From Opitutia bacterium (GTDB lineage: Bacteria; Verrucomicrobiota; Verrucomicrobiia; Opitutales; Seribacteraceae), in the NCBI GenBank assembly GCA_002721705.1, contig PBLJ01000046.1:1-44212 (forward strand): a DNA stretch of 44,212 nt. The letters run 5' to 3'. This document shows, one piece after another, positions 9,391 to 17,719 of this stretch. How positions within the stretch are numbered: position 1 is the stretch's first letter; every line of letters starts with the position of its first letter. Under the pieces are notes generated by a model, which was not told the DNA's origin, made no database searches, and saw only the letters and a list, made by a program, of their open reading frames with translations. A program made the translations under genes and the position numbers.

Positions 9391-10241
9391 AGCGCTCGAC
9401 ATGGATTTTGGGAGCCATTCTTTTGGCATTATCCTTGGTGATGGAAGCCAGGGAAAGGAAGGAAGCGGATGGTTTGTTCGAGGAAGGAATCAACGCCTTT
9501 CAAGAAGGTAACCTGAAGATGGCTATTGAACGATTCGAAGAGATCGCCCAGTTCTCTCATTCAGTAAACCTGTATGGAAACTTGGGTAATCTCTATCATC
9601 AGATAACCCGCTACGACAAAGCAGTCCTGAATTATCGAAGAGCCTTGATAATGAAGGCATCGAGTGAAGACCGCGAAGCAATCGAAGCAAGCCTTCAATC
9701 CGTACGAAAGGACGCCCAACTGGATACTCCGGATATAGAATCCGGTTTCAGTTACCAGCATGCGGATATTTGGACTTGGGCCAGCGCTGCGTTCTTTTGG
9801 CTGGGATTGTTCAGCTTGGTATACCTTATTCGAAGCAAACTCTCCACGCTGACCAAGGGAAGCCTTGCGGCAAGCTGGTTTGCTTTGTTGGTGGGTGGAG
9901 TAGTCGCATCTTGCAAATCACATCAAAATCTCAAGCTATTGGAACGCGAAGCAGTTATCGTTGCTCCTGCAAACGAACAAGGAAAGGAGAGCGTCGAATT
10001 CTTGAACCTGTCAGGTAAGGTATTGTTCACAATCCGACCCGGATCAATCATCCGCATCGATTTGGATGACAAAGGAGCCTTCAAGAAAAGACGGATAGGC
10101 GAACAAAAAGCTTCTTCTCCAGCCACCCAAGCGACCACGCAAGAATGTTACTTTGCTCATTCGCTTGCCGATGACAGGAAAGGATGGGTACGCAAAGAGA
10201 ATCTTGAATGGATTTGGGTATCCAATCGCTTTGACCGATGA
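9387..10241 (+). CDS. batE: BatE-like TPR/SH3 membrane protein
   Basis: A 284-residue protein with an N-terminal signal segment (residues 3-20), TPR-like repeats (about 26-105, with NLYGNLGNLYHQITRYDKAVLNYRRA split over two helices), two TM helices (about 128-147 and 158-175) and a C-terminal SH3-like domain ending in GWVRKENLEWIW. This order (TPR, two TM, SH3) is typical of BatE. It is the last Bat component before the peptidase gene. The start overlaps the batD stop and the stop overlaps the M32 peptidase start, both by four bases. Confidence 0.8.
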   Translation: MKRSTWILGAILLALSLVMEARERKEADGLFEEGINAFQEGNLKMAIERFEEIAQFSHSVNLYGNLGNLYHQITRYDKAVLNYRRALIMKASSEDREAIEASLQSVRKDAQLDTPDIESGFSYQHADIWTWASAAFFWLGLFSLVYLIRSKLSTLTKGSLAASWFALLVGGVVASCKSHQNLKLLEREAVIVAPANEQGKESVEFLNLSGKVLFTIRPGSIIRIDLDDKGAFKKRRIGEQKASSPATQATTQECYFAHSLADDRKGWVRKENLEWIWVSNRFDR

Positions 10242-11740
10242 CCGAAAAACAAGCAACGTTCCTGAGCGAGCTTCAAAGCATAAGCTCACTTAGGCAAATA
10301 TCATCCCTTCTAGGGTGGGATCAACAAGTGAACCTACCTCCAGGTAATTCGCCTTCCAAGCAAAGAGCCTCTCAAAGGGCGGTTCTCGCTACCCTGATCC
10401 ATCGAGAGTTCACGAGCGTGGAGTTCCAAGACAAATTACGAGAACTGGAACAAATGGAAATAGATTCAAACGAAGACTGGGGGGTGATCCTTCGGGAAGT
10501 CCGGCGAAAACTGGATAGAGCAATAAAGATTCCATCGGAATTCGTCGCCCGCAAAGCAGCCCACCAAAGCAGGGCATATCACGCATGGCGAAAGGCTCGA
10601 CAAAACGATGATTTCGCCAGCTACGCCCCAATTCTCGAAGTAACCTTGCAACTTGCTAGGGAAGAAGCCGCCTTTGCCGGTTATGCCGACAATCCGTACG
10701 ACTATCACTTGGACTTGCATGATCCGGGAATGGAAACCTTGTCCGTGGCCAAGCTCTTTGATGCCCTGCAAGTCGAATTGGTCCCATTATCACAACGAAT
10801 CCTTGGTTTGGCCGGAACGTGCAAATTGCCCGCACTGAAGAATTTCCCGGTGACTCAGCAAGAAGTCTTCCTGCGTGAAGTGGTGGAAAGCCTAGGCTTT
10901 GACTTTTCCAGAGGGCGCATGGACGTAGCGATTCACCCTTTCTGTTCAGGTAATGGAAACGATACTCGTCTCACCACGCGTTATGACGCCGACAACCCCC
11001 TCGACTCTCTCTTTTCTTCCATTCACGAAGCGGGCCACGGACTCTACGAACAAGGTTTGCCTGCAAAGTGGATTGGCACTCCACTGGGTGAAGCCGCCGG
11101 CATGGCGGTACATGAATCCCAAAGCCGAATATGGGAGAACCAAGTAGGTCGCTCACGACAATTCTGGAATCTCTGGGAACCTCGTTTTCGTGAACTTTTC
11201 CCCGAGGCTTTGTCCGATATTTCTTCCGAAGATCTGTTCAAGACAATCAACTTGGTCACTCCAAACCCAATTCGAGTGGATGCTGATGAAGTAACCTACA
11301 ACCTGCACGTCATCTTGCGCTTCGAGCTGGAACAAGCACTATTCTCGGGTGAACTGGAAGTCAGTGAACTTCCCGATGCCTGGAGTGAAAAAGCCGAACG
11401 CCTTCTAAACCTACAGCCTAAAAACGACGCCGAAGGCGTCTTGCAAGACGTTCATTGGTCAAGTGGCTCCTTCGGCTACTTCCCGAGTTATTGCATCGGC
11501 AACCTGCTTGCCGCCCAACTTTGGGAAACCGCGAAAGAAGATATCCCTGAGCTCGAATCGTTGATTGAAGCAGGCGAAAACGAGCGGTTCCTAGCTTGGC
11601 TCGACGAGAAAATCCATCGCCACGGGAGTAGGATGAACCTTCTAGAGCTCACCGAGCATGCAACCGGCAAGCCTCTTGGGCACGCTCCTCTCTTGAGATA
11701 CCTCGAGGAACGATACCTAGTCCTGTATGAACAAAATTGA
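10238..11740 (+). CDS. Carboxypeptidase Taq, metallopeptidase family M32
   Basis: A 500-residue M32 metallocarboxypeptidase that trims C-terminal residues from peptides. Zinc ligands are visible as HEAGH (263-267) and the Glu of VHESQSRIWE (Glu293). The HPFCSG block (233-238), NDTRLTTRYD (241-250) and the RVDADEVTYNLHVILRFELE segment also fit the family. No signal peptide is seen, so it should be cytosolic. The length is normal. It overlaps the batE stop by four bases (ATGA), so it belongs to the Bat operon transcriptionally. It ends two bases before the stop of convergent dnaX, with no obvious terminator between them. Confidence 0.94.
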   Translation: MTEKQATFLSELQSISSLRQISSLLGWDQQVNLPPGNSPSKQRASQRAVLATLIHREFTSVEFQDKLRELEQMEIDSNEDWGVILREVRRKLDRAIKIPSEFVARKAAHQSRAYHAWRKARQNDDFASYAPILEVTLQLAREEAAFAGYADNPYDYHLDLHDPGMETLSVAKLFDALQVELVPLSQRILGLAGTCKLPALKNFPVTQQEVFLREVVESLGFDFSRGRMDVAIHPFCSGNGNDTRLTTRYDADNPLDSLFSSIHEAGHGLYEQGLPAKWIGTPLGEAAGMAVHESQSRIWENQVGRSRQFWNLWEPRFRELFPEALSDISSEDLFKTINLVTPNPIRVDADEVTYNLHVILRFELEQALFSGELEVSELPDAWSEKAERLLNLQPKNDAEGVLQDVHWSSGSFGYFPSYCIGNLLAAQLWETAKEDIPELESLIEAGENERFLAWLDEKIHRHGSRMNLLELTEHATGKPLGHAPLLRYLEERYLVLYEQN

Positions 11741-11741
11741 C

Positions 11742-13208
11742 TCAGACCAACTTGTCTTCGTCGATCTTTTCGACTCCGAGAAAAGTCGCTTGGTAATCAT
11801 CCTGCAGCATTTCACGAGTTGAAGCTGGCAACTCGTCCACTTTTCTTTGCAATTCAGCGGCTTCTTCGCCAACCGATGATTCCACAATCTCATCTGATTC
11901 GTTTTCGGGCTCCGTTGCAGAAGGCGCTGTTTCTTGAGCAGGATCATCCTGAATTGCCTCATCCACTGGATCCACGTCGTCGTCGGATTCGGGCGAGGGC
12001 TCACTCTCCGAAGGCTCAATTGCGAGGACCTCTTCTTCCCGTGGGGCAGTGGACGGAGGGACGACTGGTTCTTTCACTACGGGCGCATCAGCGCCAGCCG
12101 CCTTGGCAAGAGATCCTATTTCACGAATCAAGCCATCAATGGCTCGGCTACGACCCGCCTCCGCGGCCTTGAAGAGAGTGGTTTCGAAATTCACCTTCTC
12201 GGACAAGCCTTTCTGAACGCGTTCTTCACCAGCTCGAAGAGCATCTAAAATTCGCGCTTGGGCTTCCACGGTCAAAGGAACTCCCAAGCCATCGCCTTCT
12301 CCACCCCGAATGGTTGCAACCAAACTCTCGCGGGCAAGCTCCTGAAGGTCGATCAACGCGCGATGTAAATCAAGTCCTGCTTGGCTCAATTCAGAGCTCA
12401 CGTTCAACAAGTTCGAATAATCCGCAGTGGCAACACCCATGCCAAGGGCAGACACTTGCTCGGGAGAAGCGAGGCCGTAGACCTCCAAAACGTCGGATTG
12501 AAGTACTTTTTTACCACAAAAGGATATCATCTGGTCCAAACTGGACTGCGCGTCTCGCATACCTCCGGCAGCCAGGCGAGCGATGGAATCCAGCGCCTCG
12601 GGTTCCGCCTCAATACCCTCGCTTTTGCAGATGTCATATAGCTTGGCGGCGATTTGCTTCGAGGAAATGGGGCGAAACTCGAAACGCTGGCACCGAGAAG
12701 TAATCGTAGGAAGAACCTTGCGCGACTCCGTGGTCGCAAAAATAAATTTAACGTGGGGGGGTGGTTCCTCCAGAGTTTTAAGCAATGCATTGAATGCCGC
12801 TTGGCTAAGCATGTGAACCTCGTCGATGACATAGATCTTGAATCGGCATTGGGCGGGAGCGTACTGGCATTCGTCACGAAGCTCGCGAACTTGTTCCACG
12901 CCATTGTTGGATGCAGCGTCAATCTCGATGACGTCGAGACAGCGTCCTTCCATGATCGCTTGTCCAATTTCGGAATCTTCTTCCGTTAGCAAGGAAGGTC
13001 CATTCTCCCAGTTCAGGGACTTGGCGAACAAACGAGCGGAAGTCGTCTTTCCAGTACCACGTGGTCCAACAAAGAGATAAGCGTGGCCAATTCGACCCAT
13101 TTCAATGGCATTGCCCAAAGCTCGGGTAACGTGATCTTGACCTACCAGTTGGTCGAACTGCTTGGGTCGCCACCTGCGGGCAATGACTTGGTATCCTGAT
13201 TCCGCCAT
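11742..13208 (-). CDS. dnaX: DNA polymerase III subunit gamma/tau
   Basis: A 488-residue clamp-loader ATPase. Visible are the N-terminal [19 protein letters not shown], Walker A GPRGTGKT (48-55), Walker B with IDEVHML (128-134), sensor 1 FIFATTE and the [12 protein letters not shown] motif. I chose the ATG at 13208 (MAESGYQ), as an upstream in-frame ATG at 13250 adds 14 residues without homology. The cysteine cluster that normally binds zinc after the Walker A helix is absent: the region reads [20 protein letters not shown]. The C-terminus after domain III is short and very acidic, so long tau domains IV-V seem to be missing. The SRP RNA gene lies directly upstream in the same direction. Confidence 0.95.
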   Translation of the reverse strand: MAESGYQVIARRWRPKQFDQLVGQDHVTRALGNAIEMGRIGHAYLFVGPRGTGKTTSARLFAKSLNWENGPSLLTEEDSEIGQAIMEGRCLDVIEIDAASNNGVEQVRELRDECQYAPAQCRFKIYVIDEVHMLSQAAFNALLKTLEEPPPHVKFIFATTESRKVLPTITSRCQRFEFRPISSKQIAAKLYDICKSEGIEAEPEALDSIARLAAGGMRDAQSSLDQMISFCGKKVLQSDVLEVYGLASPEQVSALGMGVATADYSNLLNVSSELSQAGLDLHRALIDLQELARESLVATIRGGEGDGLGVPLTVEAQARILDALRAGEERVQKGLSEKVNFETTLFKAAEAGRSRAIDGLIREIGSLAKAAGADAPVVKEPVVPPSTAPREEEVLAIEPSESEPSPESDDDVDPVDEAIQDDPAQETAPSATEPENESDEIVESSVGEEAAELQRKVDELPASTREMLQDDYQATFLGVEKIDEDKLV

Positions 13209-13290
13209 GAATATGTTCCTAGAAATTGACTGATGACGACGCACACGCAAGCGAAAGCGACAAACTATTCAGCGATGAATGGCAAAATGG

Positions 13291-13300
13291 CAAAAAAAAA
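13291..13300 (-). terminator. T-run after SRP RNA
   Basis: Nine consecutive T (minus strand) directly follow the GGCC that closes the SRP RNA hairpin, so the RNA stem itself probably serves as the terminator stem. Read-through would extend into dnaX, 84 bases further on. Confidence 0.6.
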
Positions 13301-13396
13301 GGCCAGGCACCCTACGGCGCACGCAAAGATTGGTTACCGTTGCTCCCTTCCGGGCCTGGCGGGGTTCACCACTTCGTCGTCGCATAGGACCCGACC
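13301..13396 (-). ncRNA. ffs: Small signal recognition particle RNA (4.5S-type)
   Basis: On the minus strand, 13327-13366 carries the SRP helix-8 signature: GCCAGGCCCGGAAGGGAGCA flanked by GGTGAACC and GGTAACC. The 5' end (GGTCGGGTCCTATGCG) pairs with the 3' end (read 5' to 3', GCGCCGTAGGGTGCCTGGCC), closing one long hairpin of about 96 nt, as in the short bacterial SRP RNA without an Alu domain. A run of nine T follows at once. It binds Ffh and directs membrane-protein nascent chains to the translocon. Placement before dnaX is common in bacteria. The ends are good to a few bases. Confidence 0.93.
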
Positions 13397-13406
13397 TTTG
13401 TTGCGT

Positions 13407-13434
13407 ATCCTACGAATCCATGGATAGGTCGCAA
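13407..13434 (-). promoter_or_regulatory. Predicted promoter of the SRP RNA gene
   Basis: On the minus strand TTGCGA (13434-13429) and TAGGAT (13412-13407) are separated by 16 bases. Transcription would start near 13400, a few bases before the first paired base of the SRP RNA. Each hexamer matches the sigma-70 consensus at four of six positions. The position relative to the RNA 5' end supports the call. Confidence 0.5.
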
Positions 13435-13522
13435 TCTTTTTCGCATCGCGGCCCTACTCGTCGGGCAGATGAGAATCTTTTCCTCGTTGCCATTGGTGAT
13501 GCTTTTCATTTGGCTGTTTCGC

Positions 13523-14614
13523 ATGGGAAACAGTTTCGGAACCATGTTTCGGATATCCACTTGGGGGGAAAGCCACGGTGGCGGTATTGGCGTGACCGTA
13601 GATGGATGCCCACCCAATCTGCCGATTTCGGAAGAGGAAATACAAGACGAGCTCGATCGTAGGCGTCCAGGTCAAAGTAAAATCACCACAGGAAGAAAGG
13701 AAGAGGATCGCGTTGAAATCCTATCGGGAACGCAAGAGGGTCGAACGCTGGGGACTCCAATCGGCATGTTGGTACGCAACAAGGACGCTCGACCGAGGGA
13801 TTACGAGGAGATGGAAACGAAATATCGTCCCTCCCACGCCGACTTCACTTACCAAGAGAAATTCGGGATTAGAAACCATGAAGGAGGAGGCAGGTCTTCC
13901 GCTCGAGAAACAATAGGTCGCGTAGCCGCAGGAGCCATAGCCAACAAAATTCTATCACTGCAACAAGTCCAAGCCCGTGCCTACGTCCAAAGGGTGGCCG
14001 ACCTGGAAATGCCCGATCTCGATGAATTGCCTTCGCTCGAACAAGTGGAAGCCAACCCTATCCGCTGTCCTCATGAAGAAACTGCAAACAAGATGATCGA
14101 TCTGATCATGGCCACTCGCAAGGAAGGCGATTCCTTGGGTGGGATAATTGAATGCAGAGTCGCCGGATTGCCAAGCGGACTGGGTTGTCCCGTTTTTGAC
14201 AGGCTGGAAGCCGATCTTGCAAAAGCCATGCTATCGCTACCCGCCACCAAGGGCTTCGAAATCGGGAGTGGGTTCAAAGGAACCTATATGAAAGGTTCGG
14301 AGCACAATGATCCCTTCGAGAGCATCGAAGGTTCCATTCGAACGACGACCAATCGTTCGGGTGGCGTGCAAGGAGGCATTTCCAATGGCGAAGAACTGTT
14401 GTTCCGAGTAGCCTTCAAGCCCACTGCCACCATTTTACGCCCGCAAAAAACAGTGGACCGTGATGGAGCGGAAACCGAATTGATCGGTCGTGGTCGCCAC
14501 GATCCATGTGTGTTGCCAAGAGCGGTTCCCATCGTGGAAGCCATGACGGCCTTGGTATTGGTCGACCATTGGTTGAGGCAAGCTGCCCAATGCGACACCT
14601 TCGACTTCGATTAA
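13523..14614 (+). CDS. aroC: Chorismate synthase
   Basis: A 363-residue enzyme that converts 5-enolpyruvylshikimate 3-phosphate to chorismate with reduced FMN, the last common step of aromatic amino-acid synthesis. Clear family blocks are [41 protein letters not shown] split over the start region, [29 protein letters not shown] in two motifs, and [10 protein letters not shown]. The start at 13523 ([13 protein letters not shown]) matches the usual N-terminus; the longer frame from 13469 would add 18 hydrophobic residues not found in the family. No clear Shine-Dalgarno sequence is seen. The next gene starts one base after its stop, so the two are likely co-transcribed. Confidence 0.97.
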   Translation: MGNSFGTMFRISTWGESHGGGIGVTVDGCPPNLPISEEEIQDELDRRRPGQSKITTGRKEEDRVEILSGTQEGRTLGTPIGMLVRNKDARPRDYEEMETKYRPSHADFTYQEKFGIRNHEGGGRSSARETIGRVAAGAIANKILSLQQVQARAYVQRVADLEMPDLDELPSLEQVEANPIRCPHEETANKMIDLIMATRKEGDSLGGIIECRVAGLPSGLGCPVFDRLEADLAKAMLSLPATKGFEIGSGFKGTYMKGSEHNDPFESIEGSIRTTTNRSGGVQGGISNGEELLFRVAFKPTATILRPQKTVDRDGAETELIGRGRHDPCVLPRAVPIVEAMTALVLVDHWLRQAAQCDTFDFD

Positions 14615-14615
14615 A

Positions 14616-15350
14616 TTGAAAAAACTGCTCTACCTCCTTTTCGGGCTCCCTGATTCGGGACGCCGCGAAATACTAATGGACTTCACGTCCGAATCCTCGG
14701 CAACCGTTTTGTTGCCCGAAGCGGAAGGGCCCCACCCGCTCGATTCCGAATTAGTCGGAATCACCAAAACATTCCCATGGCAATGGAAAGATCGTTCCAT
14801 CTCCCTGAACGAAGATTTACCACCCGAAGTGGAAACTGTTTTCTTGCTCGCTGACTCCAGCGTGGACCCCGCCGATCAAATCGAGGCAACGAAAAGTTTT
14901 CTGGATTTGCGCGATTTGACCTTGGGACGAATTTTAACTTTGGTTCACTGTGGTTTGGCTGAAGCAAAACCAGAACTAATCCCTTGGTATCAAGGATGCA
15001 TTCACTTTTCCGACGTCGTCTTGCTCAACCGTAGGGAAAACGTTTCCCAAAAATGGATTCGGGAATTCCAAGATGGGTTTCGACAGGAATATTTCCCCTG
15101 TTTCTTCGAACTAGTCAAGAAAGGCTGCGTGGCCAATACAATGCACGTCCTCGACCCGACGCCCAGGCGTATTTCCTTGTTCTTCGAGGAAGACGGTGGA
15201 GATGAGTCTTTTGTCGACGAGGACGCGGAAAGCCTCGACCTCCCTGCCGAAGACCCATACCTCGCGAGATACCCAAGCGGCCTGCGATGTAAACCACTGC
15301 CTGATGCCCCATCGATTCTAGGCAGCAACACAAATACGCCCTCCACCTGA
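14616..15350 (+). CDS. Uncharacterised protein with degenerate P-loop
   Basis: A 244-residue soluble protein that I do not recognise. It begins with a TTG one base after the aroC stop. The N-terminus KKLLYLLFGLPDSGRREIL has the strand-loop-helix shape of a Walker A motif (G10-x4-G15), but Arg16-Arg17 replace the usual Lys-Ser/Thr. Later a strand followed by DVVLLNRRENVS has the look of the base-recognition strand of GTPases such as the CobW/G3E group. The C-terminal 60 residues are acidic and probably disordered. It may be a degenerate P-loop NTPase relative that no longer hydrolyses nucleotide. The fold guess is weak; the gene itself is well supported by the frame and position. Confidence 0.6.
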   Translation: MKKLLYLLFGLPDSGRREILMDFTSESSATVLLPEAEGPHPLDSELVGITKTFPWQWKDRSISLNEDLPPEVETVFLLADSSVDPADQIEATKSFLDLRDLTLGRILTLVHCGLAEAKPELIPWYQGCIHFSDVVLLNRRENVSQKWIREFQDGFRQEYFPCFFELVKKGCVANTMHVLDPTPRRISLFFEEDGGDESFVDEDAESLDLPAEDPYLARYPSGLRCKPLPDAPSILGSNTNTPST

Positions 15351-15416
15351 AGAGAAACAACGAAATTTCCTCGACCATCCAACACTCTTGTTCACAATGT
15401 CAGCCCCTTTGATTAA

Positions 15417-15503
15417 GCCGGGGTGGCGGAATTGGTAGACGCGCTAGATTCAGGTTCTAGTGTCCGCAAGGACGTGGGGGTTCAAATCCCCCCCTCGGCA
15501 CCA
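15417..15503 (+). tRNA. tRNA-Leu (anticodon CAG)
   Basis: A complete cloverleaf of 87 nt with acceptor stem GCCGGGG/CCTCGGC, discriminator A and an encoded CCA. The anticodon stem CTAGA/TCTAG encloses loop TTCAGGT, anticodon CAG (reads CUG). A long variable arm (GTCCGCAAGGAC) is typical of class II tRNA-Leu, and the T-loop TTCAAAT is standard. Confidence 0.97.
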
Positions 15504-15558
15504 ACCCTGCAATGGATTCGTGCTTGCTCAGGAACATCATTTCATCGAAAGGTATGGC

Positions 15559-16392
15559 ATGGTCTTTAGATGCCTGATCGCGACGCTTGCTCTCGCCACC
15601 GTTGTACAATCCAAGGAAATCGGTTGGGATATCGGCGAGCTGAAGACACTTGGCTTGAAAGGTGAACGTTCGGCCCAGTTACGTCTCGGTCTCGCTTATT
15701 CCTCAGGCATAGGAGTTGAAAAGAACGTCAGGGAAGCCTTTTATTGGTATGAAAAAGCAGCCAAACTGGGGGACCCCGTGGCTTCACATTATCTCGCCAG
15801 AGCCTATGCAAAAGGCACAGGAACGCACCGTGATCCGAAAAAGGTCGTACATTGGTATCGCGAGGCTGCGTTGGGATCCAATGCCTCCGCCAGACAACAA
15901 CTTGTGGGGCTGCTTCGAGCAAAGCCGAGTGGTTCTCCGGAAAGAGCCGAGTCCTACGCATGGTGCTTAATTGGAACCGAAGCTGGAGACAAGAAGCTCA
16001 AGGTGATACGCGATCTGATGATGAAGCAAGAAAGCGCCGTCACCTTGTCCGCTGGAAAAGCCAAGGCAATCGAACTCCAAGACTCGATTACAAGTCGAAT
16101 GGAGAACCTTCTCCCAATACCTAGAACCCCCAACCGAGGCAACTACCGCTACCCTTCCGGCGAACGATACTTCGGACAAGTACAAGCTGGCAGGCCACAT
16201 GGCCACGGTATCGTGGTCACTCCCCAAGGCGATCGTTTTTACGGCGAATTCCGAGATGGCCGGGCCAATGGCCATGGCATGCTCTTCGACAAATCGGGCC
16301 GCGTTTTGTTCTCAGGGCTTTGGCAAAACGACAAACCTATCTCAGACGATGGAATGCCCTTGCCGCTGGCCTTTATAGGGTCAAATCCGTAA
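15559..16392 (+). CDS. Secreted Sel1-repeat and MORN-repeat protein
   Basis: A 277-residue protein with a cleavable signal peptide (MVFRCLIATLALATVVQSKE). Two or three Sel1-like helical repeats follow (SAQLRLGLAYSSGIGVEKNV, EAFYWYEKAAKLGDPVASHY and a repeat with YAKGTGTHRDPKK), then a linker and a C-terminal MORN-type repeat region (YPSGERYFGQVQAGRPHGHG, GDRFYGEFRDGRANGHG). Both repeat types are protein-interaction modules; no enzyme motif is seen. I chose the ATG at 15559, with GAAAGG about seven bases upstream. The frame stays open back to 15460, but that would lie inside the tRNA. The role is unknown; it is likely periplasmic. Confidence 0.8.
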   Translation: MVFRCLIATLALATVVQSKEIGWDIGELKTLGLKGERSAQLRLGLAYSSGIGVEKNVREAFYWYEKAAKLGDPVASHYLARAYAKGTGTHRDPKKVVHWYREAALGSNASARQQLVGLLRAKPSGSPERAESYAWCLIGTEAGDKKLKVIRDLMMKQESAVTLSAGKAKAIELQDSITSRMENLLPIPRTPNRGNYRYPSGERYFGQVQAGRPHGHGIVVTPQGDRFYGEFRDGRANGHGMLFDKSGRVLFSGLWQNDKPISDDGMPLPLAFIGSNP

Positions 16393-16423
16393 GGAACCCG
16401 AGAGAAGCAAAAACTTGATGCAG

Positions 16424-16663
16424 TCAAAGACTGGAATGCGCTCCATCGCAAACCGGACCTTGGGAAGAATGCTTGCAGTTGCACAAGGCGACTTTGCGAG
16501 TCTCCTTGATCTCGACCTTCTCAGGTGAAAACCCAGTACCTTTATGGGCACCATCGCAAAAAGGTTGGTCCGCCGAACGACCGCAGGAACACCACCAATA
16601 TTCACCTGAGTCCAACTGCATTACAGATGGAAACTTTGATGCAACAACAGGTTCTTCGTACAC
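16424..16663 (-). CDS. Tandem CDGSH iron-sulfur protein
   Basis: A 79-residue protein with two CDGSH-type [2Fe-2S] sites: CSCGRSADQPFCDGAH and CNCKHSSQGPVCDGAH, each with the three-Cys one-His ligand set. Bacterial tandem CDGSH proteins of this size are known, and their role is probably redox or cluster transfer. The GTG start at 16663 is preceded by GAGGAG on the minus strand. It lies 11 bases after the korB stop in the same direction, so it is probably the third gene of the korAB operon, which suggests electron or cluster traffic with the oxidoreductase. It is cytosolic. Confidence 0.92.
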   Translation of the reverse strand: MYEEPVVASKFPSVMQLDSGEYWWCSCGRSADQPFCDGAHKGTGFSPEKVEIKETRKVALCNCKHSSQGPVCDGAHSSL

Positions 16664-16674
16664 AGATCTCTCCT

Positions 16675-17706
16675 CTACTCAACTACCCAAGAATCAGAAC
16701 CGACAAGAAGTTCCTCCAAATCGCCCTCCCCCTTGGATTGAGCCGATTCCAGTTGCGCGGAAACCGCATCCTCGTACGGTTCTTTTCCCTCGATCTTACG
16801 AAGCACTCCCAGTGGCGTTGGAAAATCTGGATGCTGCATTTCAGCCAACATGGTGGCATAGGCTGGATTCACTCTTTTAGGGTCATGAACCAACAATTCC
16901 TCTTCAGAAACATCATCCGCCTCTAAAGAGACTACTTCCGGATCCAGCCCATTGAGACGTATGCCTTTGTTCCGTTCAGCACCAAAGATAAGAGGTTTGC
17001 CCTCTTCCAAAAGCAACACTTGATCGGGCCGATTCTCACGCCCAGTCACGGGGTCGTGAGTCTTGTGATTAAAGATGACGCAATTCTGAAAGATCTCGAT
17101 GAACGACGTTCCTTTGTGCTCAAATCCCGCTTTGAAGATTTCCAACATATGCTTTTGGTCAGTATCCGTCGTACGCGCCGCAAAGGTAGCCTCACAACCA
17201 AGAGCAAAATGAAGAGGGTTAACGGGATGATCGATCGAACCCATGGGGGTACTCTTGGTCTTCATGCCGATTTCGGAAGTAGGGCTGTACTGCCCCTTGG
17301 TCAAACCGTAAACTCTGTTGTTGAAGAGCAATACGTTGATGTCGGGATTGCGGCGTATGAGATGCAGGAGATGATTGCCTCCTATAGACAAGCCATCACC
17401 ATCTCCTGTGATCATCCAAACGGAAAGGTCGGGATTGGCGACCTTAACCCCCAAGGCAACGGATGGCGCTCGCCCATGTATGGTATGAAAACCATAGGTG
17501 TTCATGTAATAGGGAAATCGGCTCGAACAACCGATTCCACTGACGACAACGAAATCTTTTCTGGCTACACCGAGCTCGGGGAACGTTCTCTGAACGGCAT
17601 TCAGGATCGCGTAATCTCCACACCCCGGACACCACTTGACTTCGTTAGGCGGAGTAAAATCCTTCTTGGTGAGGGTTTCTGGTCCTTCTGCTGTGGCGAT
17701 AGTCAT
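16675..17706 (-). CDS. korB: 2-oxoacid:ferredoxin oxidoreductase, beta subunit
   Basis: A 343-residue thiamine-diphosphate subunit. Motifs are KWCPGCGDYAILNAVQ near the N-terminus, the TPP/Mg motif GDGDGLSIGGNH and NNRVYGLTKGQYSPTSE, typical of KorB/OorB and distinct from pyruvate-specific four-subunit enzymes. With KorA it oxidises 2-oxoglutarate (most likely) to succinyl-CoA with ferredoxin as acceptor. The C-terminal extension of about 50 residues is acidic. The gene is 13 bases behind korA. Substrate choice is inferred from subunit architecture, not from a diagnostic residue. Confidence 0.92.
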   Translation of the reverse strand: MTIATAEGPETLTKKDFTPPNEVKWCPGCGDYAILNAVQRTFPELGVARKDFVVVSGIGCSSRFPYYMNTYGFHTIHGRAPSVALGVKVANPDLSVWMITGDGDGLSIGGNHLLHLIRRNPDINVLLFNNRVYGLTKGQYSPTSEIGMKTKSTPMGSIDHPVNPLHFALGCEATFAARTTDTDQKHMLEIFKAGFEHKGTSFIEIFQNCVIFNHKTHDPVTGRENRPDQVLLLEEGKPLIFGAERNKGIRLNGLDPEVVSLEADDVSEEELLVHDPKRVNPAYATMLAEMQHPDFPTPLGVLRKIEGKEPYEDAVSAQLESAQSKGEGDLEELLVGSDSWVVE

Positions 17707-17719
17707 TGTTTTCGCTCCT

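Noticed and set aside
13279..13662. Coding frames across the SRP RNA and aroC start
   Set aside because: The region is explained by the SRP RNA and the conserved AroC N-terminus; the frames show no protein homology.
15460..15558. Upstream extension of the Sel1/MORN protein
   Set aside because: It would start inside tRNA-Leu; a signal peptide begins at ATG 15559.
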